DNA from: Luidia sarsii
Lineage: Eukaryota; Echinodermata; Asteroidea; Paxillosida; Luidiidae
Direction: 5' to 3'
Assembly: GCA_949987565.1 (NCBI GenBank)
Contig: OX465110.1
Coordinates: 18,267,481-18,331,480, forward strand
Length of the DNA: 64,000 nucleotides
Under the pieces are notes generated by a model. The model worked only from the letters and a program-made list of their open reading frames with translations. It searched no databases and was not told the origin of the DNA. Within the stretch, counting starts at the first letter, position 1. Each line of letters begins with the position of its first letter. Below, in pieces: positions 1 to 13,000 of the stretch. The position numbers were made by a program, and so were the translations under genes.

Positions 1-105
1 TGTGTACCAGTGCTCTTACCATCTGATGAGCTATCCAGCCGTTATTATAGATGGTGACCTTCCCAAAGCAAAGAGTCGACTAGTCTTTGCCGTGGCAGGG
101 CGCAA
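1..105 (-). repeat. tRNA-derived SINE fragment (family A)
   Basis: Read on the minus strand it contains a tRNA A-box-like block (TAGCTCA ... GGTAAGAGC). The downstream part, ending in a CTTTGCCG block, recurs at 15838-15985, 36424-36665 and 43975-44230. It is cut by the window edge. Confidence 0.55.
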
Positions 106-1015
106 TTGTTTTTTGTTTCCAGATTTTTTTTAAAAATATTGTTTGCTCGGTGAATGAGTTCGGTATATGCTGTGGATGTGTCACTGTTAAATTGATGTGC
201 TTCTTCAAGTCACCCTTTTGGATGGGAATGGGTCTATATTTCACTGTAATACATGCATGCGTGACTGATTGACATGCTTTGCCAGGAAAAGTCCTATTTT
301 AATTGCATCGCTTTATATAGGCTGGTGCTTTTGTTTGATCCCCCTGACTTTGACCCCCCCCCCCCCCCCCGCCTTCCAGTTTGGCCCTGAGTGAGTTGGC
401 CCCTAAAAGTAAAAGCATGAGCTGTACCACCTTACAGTTTAACATGCAGGGAATGCCCCTCATCAGTACCATTCATTTATACACTTTAATTATGATCCCT
501 CGATCATTCCCCCTGAAATACCACAGGTATACGTCGCTGATGGTCGCTGAGTCCAAAAATCATAGTACATAAGAATTGTCAATTAGGATATTGGAACTAA
601 TTAGCGAGACTAGGCTATGCCTAAGTCTATTTCAAGACAGCAAAGCTTGACGTCAATTAAACATTTAGGCCATGCCTTATACCAACACTAATTTATTTAC
701 TAGACGCTAAAAAGAATACCGAAATGGTATTGCAAGTCTAAAAAAGGGCATTATAGGTCTACCGCATATTCATTACATAGATTCTTGACAATTAAAAGGA
801 TACTGTTTAAATTAGGGCCACATCAAAATGCTCACAAATTGCAAACAATGGCCAATGCAAGCTTTTGAGGAGCTTTTAAAAAGTAGATAAAGTCGCTATA
901 AATTAAGTGTATGAGGAAGTGCATTCTACTTCTAAGTTCTATTTCTACCTGGAGGTCATTCATGCTGAAGGACTAAATAGGGACCGGCAGGAAGAATGTA
1001 GTTGCGATGCCAGTA

Positions 1016-1165
1016 GTCCGAGTAACTTGGACCCGACAAGTCACCCTTTTTTTATCGAATTTTGAAATTTTGGGTTTCGGGTGACTGTAGTCACCCGAAA
1101 CCCAAAATTTCAAAATTCGATAAAAAAAAAGGGTGACTTGTCGGGTCCATGCAAGTTACTCGGAC
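1016..1165. mobile_element. Palindromic MITE with TA target duplication, copy 1
   Basis: Two arms of about 70 bp are nearly perfect inverted copies meeting at about 1087-1090. Ends are GTCCGAGTAACTTGGACC and its complement. TA dinucleotides flank it at 1014-1015 and 1166-1167, the target duplication typical of Tc1/mariner-type elements. A second copy lies at 46121-46259. No coding capacity. The arms differ by a short insertion (TGCAAG) near the right end. Confidence 0.75.
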
Positions 1166-1384
1166 TACAATGCCAGGTGAATTATAACATACCATACATT
1201 AATGATAATGTGGTGCCATCAGGAGTCTGTGGTATTTTTTGTATCACTGATTTCACAGACTTGAACGGTAATACAATGGCTACGTAGGTATAACTATAAA
1301 AAGCTAACCTTCTTTTCATGAAATTGAAATGACGACTTATTCTAATTTCAGCCCAAACTGCCTCGGATCTGGGCTTAGTAATAC

Positions 1385-1557
1385 CTGCATTTTATAATCT
1401 GTGGCTTGCAGCCGACGTATCTGATGTGTGCCCTGTCTTCACCGGCCGACGGCGGGGACTGGTTGCTGTCAACTTGCAGAAGGACGGAGCACAGGCCGCT
1501 GAAGTCCGGCACACGGGCGAAGTATATGCTGCTCACGCTGGTCTTGTTGGACGCCAT
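1385..1557 (-). CDS. Possible first coding exon of an unrecognised gene
   Basis: An ATG at 1557 in a strong start context (AAAATGG) opens 57 codons plus two bases, ending in a good donor (GCAG followed by GTATTA) at 1385/1384. The peptide begins MASNKTSVSSIYFARVPDF and contains a hydrophobic stretch, SGLCSVLLQVDS. It is richer in G, C and CpG than its surroundings, as the confirmed exons in this window are. Remaining exons would lie beyond the left edge on the minus strand, downstream of and parallel to SF3B3. I do not recognise the family. It could be a chance open frame; support is only the start context, base composition and donor. Confidence 0.4.
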
Positions 1558-3480
1558 TTTGGACTTGGACTGAAATATTAACGGTAGGCCTAGGCCGACG
1601 GTATATAGGCCTTGGCTAACCCTGAAATACGAGACAAAAACTCCAGTTTTAAAACAAAACGGCATTCTCAGCTCATTCCTAAAAGCATGGAAAACATGTA
1701 CTGCGGACCAACAGTTTAAAAAATGTCGTAGAATGCTTGTAAAATCCGGCAATTTCTTACCCGCTTTTGGTTGAACTTGGCCCCCGAGGCTAGGCAGGTG
1801 ATACGCTAAAGCTTTGTAGTTGGTGTTAGAGTATATTGTGCTCCCCTGGAAATTTTGTTCCAAAGAGCCAAGTATAATTATTAATCTTGAATGAGCCCCG
1901 TCTGACTTGGTGGAAAATGAGTATCAACACCGGAGAGTGTGGGGGATGCGCTGGATTTCGGTATGAGGTGCAAGGGGTGGGAAGGGGAACCAGCCCCGGA
2001 CAATAATCTGGGGTGCACTTCCTCTTGATAAACCGACATTTTACTTGTTTGTGTAGGCTGGTTCCCGTCCCCTATCATGGTCTCCAGACGGCACACGCCC
2101 TCCGAAACGTCTGGAGACCATGTAGGGGACGGGAACCAGCCTATTGTTTGTGAAGCATTGGCCCTTTCCCAAACCCGGCTTTGGCTTTGGCTTTGTCTAT
2201 GTTCGCCAAAACACAGGTTGGGGTACTTTGTTGAAGTTCAGGCTTTAGATTCTTTCTCAAAACGCAGTATAACATTACAAAACAAAGCCAAATTCCTCAC
2301 ATTTTAATGTCTTCTTTTTGAAAATGGACAACTTAAGAAAGAAAAAGCCGGAACCCGAGTCTAAGCCGGGTTTTGGAAAAGGGTGACTGATTATTTGAAG
2401 AAAAAAAAACGATCCCAGATGTCAATCTTACTACAGTAGTTACCGTACTTCAATTTTAAGCAAAAATGTGAGATGTAACCCGAAACGATAGAGGAATAGC
2501 CTTCCATGCAGAGCCCAAAATTTGAATCATTTCAGATAAAGATGGTAAATTTTCACCATACATGTATAAACAAATTTCATTCCTACAGACTTTGTTCGAA
2601 AGAATTCTTTTCAGTGAATTTCAAACATTACTGGTATCAGTGAAACACAATCATCTTCAATCTTCACAACAAATTTTGAAATGAAGTGAGGAATGTGCTA
2701 AGTGCTGTACATGTATTTAAAAAATGCTAAATCATTACGGACACCATCACACAGATAAAACAACAAAAGACAAAAACATTTCCCTTACAGTCATATACAA
2801 AAGTATTTATTCCTAAAAATGTCATCGCCTATATTTCAAGCACAGTTTTCGAGACACAACAGCAGTTTCAAGATACACAATTGGTTTTTACAAACAATCT
2901 TTGGGTTTTTATCCGACCAATGAAAGTCACAAAATGTTGACTCAAGTTCTCAGCTGTTACCAATCATGTATCCAATCATCATTCCAAACTTTATCTTCAA
3001 ATTGTTGAAAGAATTCAAGAGTTAATCAAAAGCAAGACAAATTAACACCATATCTTATCTTATAAAACCAAATATTTGACTATTCCTAGGTCAAAATATT
3101 TAATGACAGTATCTATCCACTTCAAACACAAATTGGCACAGGTTTCTGTGGATCCGTAAAGGTATTAATATTTTCCAAGATTTGCCCCAAAAGCCAATTA
3201 TGTTGAAATGACAAATGTGAATGTTACAGCCTTCTGTGGGTTTGTTATGGTTTTGTCAAACCTTTTTAAAGTTGTTATTTATGTTGTTCCTGAAAACCAA
3301 AACTAAGGCCCGCAATAATGAATTGCCTTCTTTTTGTTGTGCTCACAAACTGTTCAACTTGGATCACACGATAGACCTACAAAAACACAACTGAGTCTTT
3401 TGTTTGTCTTATTTCTATCAAAATGCTAATATTTACAGATGCAAAAAGGAATACCACCAAGCTTTAATCAAAGGCTGAGA
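1558..3480. other. Intergenic region downstream of SF3B3
   Basis: AT-rich, with no supported gene. It holds an 88-bp palindrome at 2055-2142. On the minus strand an AATAAA (tttatt on plus at 2806-2811) and an ATTAAA (tttaat at 3499-3504) are candidate polyadenylation signals for SF3B3; I cannot tell which is used. The part nearest 1557 would be the promoter of the orphan exon if that is real. Confidence 0.4.
2055..2142. repeat. 88-bp near-perfect palindrome
   Basis: Arms of about 35 bp (starting AGGCTGGTTCCCGTCCCC) are inverted copies separated by about 18 bp. It would form a cruciform or RNA hairpin. It resembles the other foldback elements of the window but no second full copy is seen here. 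Confidence 0.65.
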
Positions 3481-3966
3481 AGCTTTTCGGAAATTACGTT
3501 TAATTTGTACACAGAATTATGTACACATCTGGCGTGGCTGGAACGTGGGAATGTTTGCTAGGCACGGCAGATCTGGACAGGCTGGGACCAAGCAGTAGGA
3601 TTGAATTCGGCAGAAACGCATCAGCCCAGGTCGGAATAACGCGCGGTTACATTCGCCATGTGCATATTGCTTGGGGTACCAGTAGTAGAGTTGAATCTTG
3701 TAAGTGCTGGCTTCAGTGTGGGTGGTGGGTGAGGTCCATTTCGGACTGGGTAGGAGCAAACCCAATTTGTCCCAATGGACTCCCAACTTGCTTAGTTGAC
3801 GTCAAAGCAAGTGACCATACAGCAAACTACATGTATAACCCCATTGTTGCCGACTTTGACCGCCTGTGGAAATCCCCTGTGCATCTATCTGGGAATGAAC
3901 CAGGCAAGCTGCCTAAAGGCAATCCACGCAGTCTTGCTAAAATGTCTTGCAGCGACTTCCCCTCTC

Positions 3967-4011
3967 CTAGAAGGCAAACCTGGTCCGGATGTCCTCCAAC
4001 TTCTTGGATAC
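3967..4011 (-). CDS. SF3B3: SF3B3 last coding exon
   Basis: Encodes residues 1203-1216, [14 protein letters not shown], then TAG. This is the invariant C-terminal helix of the family (human ends RTRYAF). The acceptor is TTTCAG at 4012-4017. Confidence 0.93.
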   Translation of the reverse strand, partial: VSKKLEDIRTRFAF

Positions 4012-7000
4012 CTGAAAGATATTTGTGAAGAAGAAAACAACAGTAACCTACATGCTATAGATTGCTTATCTAAATTCAAGAACACTCATATGCCGGCGCA
4101 TTTTTTTTTCTTCTATAAAAACCACTTCTGCGCCTGTGGTGTCTGCAGTGGCAGTCCAAAGGTAAACTGATATCGGATCATACACGGGAAAGCAAGGAGA
4201 TTAAAGAACTCTGTGGCGCCTGTTCTTTTTAAATATCGGTGGGCTGAGTGTGCAGCTTGTTAAAACAATTGGAATACAACTCAATGGGTGCAGCTGCCAG
4301 TTAATTTGACATCAACCATGGTTCTTGAATGCCTTGATAGCTTTTACTTTTTGCGACTGAAAGTAAAATGGAATCTATTCCACGTACTCACCTCACTAGG
4401 GTTTCTGTCCAGCTCATCGGCAACACTTCGCTGCTTGCTGGAGTCCATGGAGTTGAACTGCTCACACAGGTCACCATCGATCACATTCTGTTTGAAAGAC
4501 CCACCAAAAAAAACCACCCCACAATTCAGCGGATCATTCTGATAATCAAATGGCAGTTTGCAGTGACACCATGCCGGATTGTCTCTTCTTCGATGAGGTG
4601 ATGGTTCTAAAAGGAACCGGTGAGTACAGAAACACTTTCAAACACTTTCAACCAGGATTCTCGGGAGCTTCTTAAATGTTCACTTGGTCGTGTTGTAGTT
4701 TGGGATTTGGATTCCTTGTTCTTTGGCCAGGCCTAGTCTACCCCCTCGGCCGAATCCCTCAGACTATTTCCTTCATTATGCATCCTACTTGAGTGAATCA
4801 GTGGTCAAGTACAATTTGAGCGGACACTCCAATATCAAGCATCAGTAAGCTCCACCACCCTATTTGATCCTAGTACTTACTATTTGATTGTAGTACTCAG
4901 AATTTGATTATAGTACTTATGATTTGATCCTAGTACCTATGATTTGATTGTAGTACTTATGATTTGATTGTAGTACTTATGATTTGATTGTAGTACTTAT
5001 GATTTGATTGTAGTACTTATGATTTGATTGTAGTACTAAGAATTTGATTGCAGTACTAAGAATTTGATTGTAGTACTAAGAATTTGATTATAGTACTAAG
5101 AATTTGATTATAGAACTAAGAATTCGATTATAGTACTTATGATTTGATTGTAGTACTTAGAATTTGATCCTAGTACTAAAAATTTGAATCGAGTATTTGG
5201 AATTTGGTTCTGAATTTGATTCTATCTGATGGGCCAAAGCTACCTCCACCCCCCCCCCCAAAAAAAACCAAAGATCACAGCCCAGTGTCAAACCCAGAAT
5301 CAAAGGCCTACAGCCTAAACTCCAAACCATAGGTGACAGTGGCCACCTCCAATCTCACCTTGATCGGGAAAAAGTAGGAGCGATAGGAGATGTGGTCCCG
5401 GCCGCACAGGGGCGGAAACTCGGAGCGCATGTGCATCTCCAGGTGCTGGAAGAAGTCGTGGTCCTCGTGCGAGGTGAAGGGCACTAGCATGCCCACGGCG
5501 CCCGACAGCGTGGTGTAGACCAGCGACTCCGAGCCGCCGGGGATCAGGGTGGCCTTCTGCAGGGACAGGATGGTGTCGCCCACGTGGAAGTTGGCCACCA
5601 CCTCCGACTTTTGCGAGGCGCCGCTCAGCAGGCCGCGGTCCCACAGGGCCTTGACGCCGGTCGGGTCCTCGTCAACCTCGTCGTTGGTGCCCTGCGTCAG
5701 CCGAACCTGCAGGCGCGGAGAGAACACGACGTCAACCTCACTTTCCTGACCCATATTCTTAAATGTTAGGGGGTTCCGATTCATTGAGGGTTTGCCCTGC
5801 TCGACGCGATCAGCACTGAATCGAACCCGTGACTCCTGCTTTCTAGTGCAGACGTCTCGACCACCGAGCTGGTTTGAGGTCATGTGGTGGATTTGAATCA
5901 TGTATAGCGGCGTGTACCGCATTGCATCGTAGATATAACATGATCATTCACGGAACGATTTTGAAGCTATTCCACAAAGCATTACAATCAACTGTCGCGA
6001 CTTGCATATATAATTGCACTGGCTTGGGTCGAGCAGTTGCGCATCGTGCTACAATAGATAGCACGGTACAGCAAGCACATTTGGTGGTATAGATCTAAGA
6101 ATCTGAAGCACCTGATCTTCGGAGTTTGGACTGAAAAGGTTTCGGTTGTCAACTCGTGCCTTCATCACTCAACAACCCTTTTCCCAATTGGAGCATCGCA
6201 GATTTCGCGCTATTCCCGAATACTCACGATGGTGAGGTTGCCAAACTTGTCGGCCACGGCCACCGTGTCGTAGTCCATGATGGCCGAGGCCGTCACCCAG
6301 CGCGGGTGGGTGTCGTCGGCGAAGATGATCATCTGGTTCTCCTGGCGCTTGTAGCGCACAAAGTGGATGCTCTCCTGCACGTCGCTGACCACAATCCGCT
6401 GCCCCATCGTCTGGATGTTGGTGATGAAGTTGGGAATGTGCTGCGAGGGAGGAGGAAGAAAAAAAACTTGTCTTAAAATTTTAAAAAAATCACAGCCTCT
6501 CAATAATGAGATATTGTTTTGATTCCAAAGTTATTAATATATACATATATGTTTTTGGATTTTCTTGTTTTCTTTTGGTCGACACTAGATTCGAAAATTT
6601 TGGAGAAAGAAAATGTGTGAATTATTATCAGATAAACCTAAGAACATCCGACTAGACTGGAATTCCAACCCAGGACCTTAAGATGTACTAGTGCTGCGCT
6701 CAATGTACTAGTGTTTAAGTTGCTGAGCTATCCAGCTGTAAATGTGACTGGGATTTGAACCTGAATGTCTTGGGTCTTTTATGGATTGGATTCAGGGCAG
6801 GTGGCCACTTAGGGTCAAAAGAGGGGGGGGGGGGTTACCTTGTTCTCACACTTGCGGAGCATCTTCTTCTTGCCCAGGTCGTAGATCCGGAGGAGCCTGC
6901 CAACGCCCACCAAGACACGCCCCTGGAATGGGCAGATGGCCGAGGGCACATCGTCCACCGGTGTCTGAGATGCCAAGGAGAAACGGACAGAGAAAGAAAG

Positions 7001-10000
7001 TCGTTAAACGGAGGGAAAACCGGGGCAAAATTTCATAGAGCGATGTCAATTGCTTTTGACTTTTATTCCACTCTTCCTTACCTAGCATGAAACAAAAGTG
7101 AAAGTAGAATCATTTTTTTTAATTAGGAAGGCCCGTCATTTCGATCCTCACAGGACCTTTCTGTAGAGTAGAAGCCTTTTGAGAAAGATCCTGCTAGGAT
7201 CGAAACATCAGGCTCTACTAATTTGTTCATACTAGACTATTATGTCAAAGTTTGGCTTGAGACGATTACTAGCCTCTAAGCAGGAATCAATGACCGAGAT
7301 GAGATCACTGATTGAATGTTATTGTTGGACGGACTGTTCCGCTAGGACGGGAGGACATTCACTTCTACAAGGGCCGACCATCTACCTTGTGCAGGAGTTC
7401 CAGCTTCTTGCCGTCGTCCTGCAGCTGGTAGGTGTGTATGAAGCCTCCCGAGCAGGTCCTGGGGCTCAGCGTGACGTCCTTGGCTGTGCCCACCAGGACA
7501 AAGGTGTCGTCCCCTCGATTGGCAAACTTGCACACGCACAAGCTGCAAAACAAAACAAACCGTTCAGACATTCCTTCAGTGATTCCTACGCTCCCCCACC
7601 AGATTCCAAAATGAATCTGTAACTTCAATGAGGGGAGAACACTTGGTTGCGCAACCTCAGCAGGTTCAAATGGGTGGGACCCTTGACAAAGACACTACGT
7701 GGAGAAGATTGCAGCATACATTGACAGTGAAAGGAAGATCCCCCCCCCTCAAAAGCAGGCAAAATGGAGATTTACAGCACTTGCTTCGGAAGTTACCCAC
7801 TTCTGCTTAAAAACGAGGAATCACAGAGAAAACTTCATAGGAATACATGTATTTCCCAGCCATTGTTACCCCCTCCAAGAAAAAAGTGTTGAACATTTGG
7901 GAAAGATCCCCCTGTCTAAGGGCTGGATAGCTCAGTTAGTAGAGCCCTGGTAAGCTGAACAAGAGGCCTGGGTTCAAATCCCGACAGGACGAGAAACAAG
8001 AGTTAATTTCACCTGAAGGCCGCCTCATTCTGCTCCAGGGCCACCGAGTCCAGCGTGGCACCGCTGACCGGATTGAGGAGTCGGACCAGCGAGGCCCACA
8101 TGCCGGGCCCGGCCTTGGGGGCGCCAAACAGACTCTCCGGGAGGTCCTCCTGCAGGAAGGCCTCGGCCATCTCCGCCGCCAGCTCCCTCTCCTCGTCGCC
8201 GGCCGCTTCCACCATTTCCTGGCCGGGCAATAAGGGAGAACAAGGCTTGTTGTCGAACATCCAGACACAACCCCCACGACCACTACCTCCATCGAGCTAT
8301 CACGCTGGACTTACTGGCCTTATTCTATAGATAGTATTATGGGTGATGCTCCAATGGCATTTCTGCCTTGGTTCCCAAAGATCGTCCCAATGCTCGTACC
8401 ATGCACTTCTCTTCAAGTATGCACCCATACACAGTTATGGCACCTATAAAAGCCAATACCATGCGGAACTCTTCTAGCTTCTTCCCAGGTACGAGCTGCA
8501 CTATGGAATTCTCTACCTGCAACCCGTTCCCCCTTTCTCATAACTTGTCTGAATTAAAACCAAACGTAAACACTCGTCCTTCTTCCTCCTGATCTATTAT
8601 TGCTCCTGGTTCTTTTCCTTATTGCTTTCATTTAGCCCGCACCTTGACATTCATCTTGACATTCGTTTTTAAACAAATAGACAATTTTGCAGTCAAGCTC
8701 ATTTTCAATCCAAGAGTGGGTTGTCTATTACCAAACAAAATACAGCCAGCATTTCTTGTATACCAAAAATGGAGTCCCAAAACCACCCGAGTTTCTCATT
8801 AAATTCCTTGTAAATAAAAAAAAACTGTTGCAAACTGCTCACTGACTAAATGACCTGAGGACATACATAAATCTCAAAAGTTAGTGGGCCTGATATTTCG
8901 ATCCCAGCAGGACCTTTCTCAAAGGCAAATTTTTGAAGGTCCTGCTAGGATCAAAATGTCCGGCCCTCCCAACTTTTTGGATAAATCCCTTGCAGTGAGA
9001 TATCATTCCTTAATGTAAGAAATACATTTGGGGGGCCTCTTGCAAGGTCCCTTATGTGCCAAGTGAAAACAAAACAGATTCTGTCTTCAAGAAAGGTCCC
9101 GCTAGGATCCTTCCATCGGGTCGTCTCAATTTTTTGAAACCAGATATCTCTGTCATGGAAAAGGTGCCAGGCTGAATTTGCCCGACAAATCTTTGGCAAA
9201 GACAAGCTTTGAATGGAGGAAATCTACATAAGATGGATGAACCCGGTGCCGTAGGATTTATTTGGCCGCACTGAAGCTAGCGGCAGATTGCGTACCTCGG
9301 CCATCTGCTGTTTGCGCATTGCCTTGGTGGTCTCCGTGTAGGCGTTGTGGTCCGTCTCGATGACCACCACGTTGTTGATGTCCGGGTGGATGGCAAACTT
9401 GCGTGGCGTGTACGCAAGAGGCATGGCCACCTGGTTGAAGACCGCCCCAAGCTTCTCCAGAGCCAAGATTCTACGGAAGAAACCATCGGGCAGAGAAGGC
9501 TGTACGTCTAATTGCAATGCTACAGCACAGGCTAACTTTCTCGTCCCCGCAATCTTCCTTCCTTCCTTCCACTTCATCAATTGATCTCCGCATGAAGTAG
9601 GTGGTCAACTGTCCATCAATGCTTCCCATCATAGAGTCAACCGGTCATTTTGAACTCTGAAATCTGGCAGATTGTCCAACGAAGGTGGAAGGCCACTAAC
9701 CTACCCTGGAGGCGATATTGCGATATATTGGGTCTCCAGCAATCAAATGATGCACGATACAGGGATGTAAGTGACCGACAAAGTCATTTCCTGAAAATCA
9801 CTTAAGGCCAATAAATTGTGCGACCGACAGATGTGACTGCGAGTGATCGCTTAGGCGACCGAGAGATTCACAGCAGGGCTGCAGGCACCCTTCAGTTTTT
9901 CGGGTTTTAACAGATACAAATTAGCAGTTTGAGATACGTGTTTGCGAAAAAAAATGATAATAATAAATCAATTTTTAAAAATCACGCCTTTTTCAGAATT

Positions 10001-13000
10001 TTCGGGACCTTTTCGGAAGTCTTACATCCCTGATGATAAGAAAAACTCCAGAAAAAGTAGATAACTTTAGCCTCTTCCATTCTGTAGACAGACAATTGAT
10101 GATGATACAAAAGAATGATTCTACAAACTGACACACAGTTGATAGATCAATGAGGCCCAGAGGAATCTAGCTTGTGGTTCACTGAGGGGGGGGGGAGCCT
10201 ACCTGAGTGTGTTCGTAGAGATGGCCACGATGCCTTCCGGACACTGCTCCGAGGCAAAGCCGGAGGCATACTCCAGCATCTCGTAGGACAGCGGGGTCAG
10301 GTGGAAGCGCGACTGGTACCAGTAGCTCAACCAGGAGCGGCTTGACATGGCCAGAACCTATCACAGTGGTTAGATAGGGCGACAACCATAAGCAATTTTG
10401 GTATCACTTTAACCCTAACCTAATTGAAACCACAATTAACCACACATGGTTTTTCTTGTGGGAGGATAAGGGCCATGCACCAGGACATTCCACAGCAGGG
10501 TTTTTGATATCTCGTGCAATGTAGTCAATACAGTTCAGCGGTCAATGCGCAACAAAAACGTAGCCTCAAACTTCAGAATACAAACAAACAGCACCGACTC
10601 ACCGACTCGGATCCCTGCATCTTGATTCTGAACAGCTTGACGGGTCTGGAGCCCAGGTACCGTGTCCTGGTATCGGATAGGTCTCCCGTCACAGAGTCCA
10701 GCACCATCCTCAGCAGGACGCCATTCTGCCACCAGCCAAAAAAGGGGGAGACCAGACGTTAAGATCTGAATACAATCCAGAAAAAGCAACTTGATTCACA
10801 TCACGGAGACCACCTTCCAGGAGTCCATCGGCGGCCTGACAATGGAGCTTCAGCCAACTGACGGCCTAAGCTTTCGATGCCACTACTGGAGTCGCCAACA
10901 GGGAGCCCACAATGCTCAACCAAAGGAGCCTGCCACCGTGCCATCATCTAAAAAAGGGCACAGCGGGGAAAAACTCCTACTGCTTATGACTCCACTCACG
11001 GCAACGGGCTAAGGAAACAAGGAGGCGGGGAGGCACTGGAGGGACCTGGGGGGGAGGAACGGTGTGCGGCTACTCACGTGCAGTCCAATGTTCAGGAAGA
11101 GGCCGCCGGACATGCCTCTCTCCCCAGTCTCTGAGGCCTCCACACCGCCCATCTCAACGATGCACAGAGCCTCTGCCGGCGCTGGCAGGGCCTGCATGCT
11201 CAACGGCTGCAGACAATCCTACACAGACAAATCACACCGGACAAGATTAGGCAATGCACTGCTGTTGCCATCAGATTCAAATGCTTCATGATGGCGGCGA
11301 TTAATCTTAGGCCAAGTAAAAAAAAGCCTACAGTTTCTCATTCCTGCCCTGCCCACATCGTTTTTTTTGCCGCAGCATCCAATTCTTCTTCTTTTTAAAA
11401 TAAAATGATAAGACGATAACAAGGCGAAATTTTGATTGTTTTTCGCCGTTTCCAGCCATTGAAATTCGAACATACACAGCCCACATATTGTACTGTACTT
11501 AAAAATGACTAGAAGTTAGACTACCCGTCTTTGGGGGGAAAACTTGTTTTGGAAAAAGCACCCAAAAAAAAGAAGAAAAAAAAAAGGCCTGCATCCTCCT
11601 TTAAAAAAAAGTTAGGATGAGAAATTGGCCTTTACCTAAGCGAGACATTTATAAATTTCTTCAGTTTTGATCAGATGTCCTCTTAAGACAGTGAATGCAT
11701 TTTTGTTTTCCCTCTTTATTTTTTTTTTTTGGGGGGGAGGAGGGTGGGGGGGGGGGGAGGGGATGGCGGGATTTGGCAATGCCGAGGCCGAGTGGACTCA
11801 CGGCCTGGTCCAGCGAGATGATTCGGACCGTGTCGTCGTCCAGACCCACGGCCAGGAAACGGGCCCTCTGCTCCCCGGCCGGCACGCTGCCGAGACTCAT
11901 GCACTTGACGTCGGCCGACATCTCCTTGCGCTCCGTGTACTCGTTCAGCTGCCCTGTCTTGGAGAGAATAGCAACGGGACAAGGAATGTTACGGCTGCAA
12001 CTCTCAAAATCATCGTAAGGTCGTGACATTTTGTTTTGTTTTAATATACTTTCACAGGAGTGGGACCAGACGGGATCACTTACTGGGTCCATTTCGAAGT
12101 AGACGAGCTCACCTCCGGTCAGAGCAATGACGACCTGCACAAAATAATGATAATGTCAGCGCTGAATAAATAGAGCGTCCAATCATATGGCCCATTAAGT
12201 GTCTTTGTAAAATGAAAAACAAGTCTCAAAATTACCACCAACCACGATTAAGTGTTATCTTCAAGCAAGGTTTAACCATTCCATTGGAATGGAAGAAGGC
12301 CAGTGATCAATTTCACCAAAGCCATCGATCAATCGCAAGACGATGGGTGATGCACAAAAACATCAGGCTCATTTCAACTTAGAGATGAGAAGATCCAGGA
12401 CTGGTTTTTTTTGGGGGGGGGGGGTGTGCGAGCAAAATCTCGTTCCTGGGAGTGACGTCGAGTTTGGATCAGCATTTTAAAAGGGTTTAATCACGTGATC
12501 AGCTGAAACACGGATAAAATAACTTCATCACATCCAAACTCCAGTCGCACTGAAACGAATATCTGCCGTCAAACACCGCAGTAAGGCTATCCATCCCAGC
12601 AGTCATTTTCACCAGACTCTCCGCAACTTACGATCAATCGTAAGACGATGAACAATGCACAGATACCATAGTGTGTCACAAATTATGATGGGTTATCCAC
12701 TAGCTACGGAGATACGGAGCCTTGCAAGGCTTTGTGAAATCCACCCCCGGTTGGATAACTGGCTATGGCTACGGCTCTTGCTGAGGGCTGGTTTCTTTTT
12801 GGTGAAGCCTATGCTTCAGTTTAGGCTAGCATGCTCCTAGCCACAGCCTTGGCCCTAGCCACGCTCATCTTGCTCACTCAAACGGATAACCTCAGTCATA
12901 ACTCCAGTGAGTGATGAGAATGTGGGTCACCAGACTTGTCTAAGGCTAACGGGCCCTCTACCTGTCTCTGGTTGACTGCACACTTGACGATGCTCTTCTT

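Larger units (their letters stand above)
1..1384. other. Intergenic or intronic stretch without a recognisable gene
   Basis: No open frame with family resemblance or paired splice sites is visible. The first ~105 bases look like the end of a tRNA-derived SINE on the minus strand. A 150-bp palindromic element lies at 1016-1165. If the exon at 1385-1557 is real, this stretch is the first intron of that gene. Confidence 0.5.

Noticed and set aside
7915..7990. A functional tRNA gene
   Set aside because: A and B boxes are present but the ends cannot pair as an acceptor stem; it fits a SINE head.
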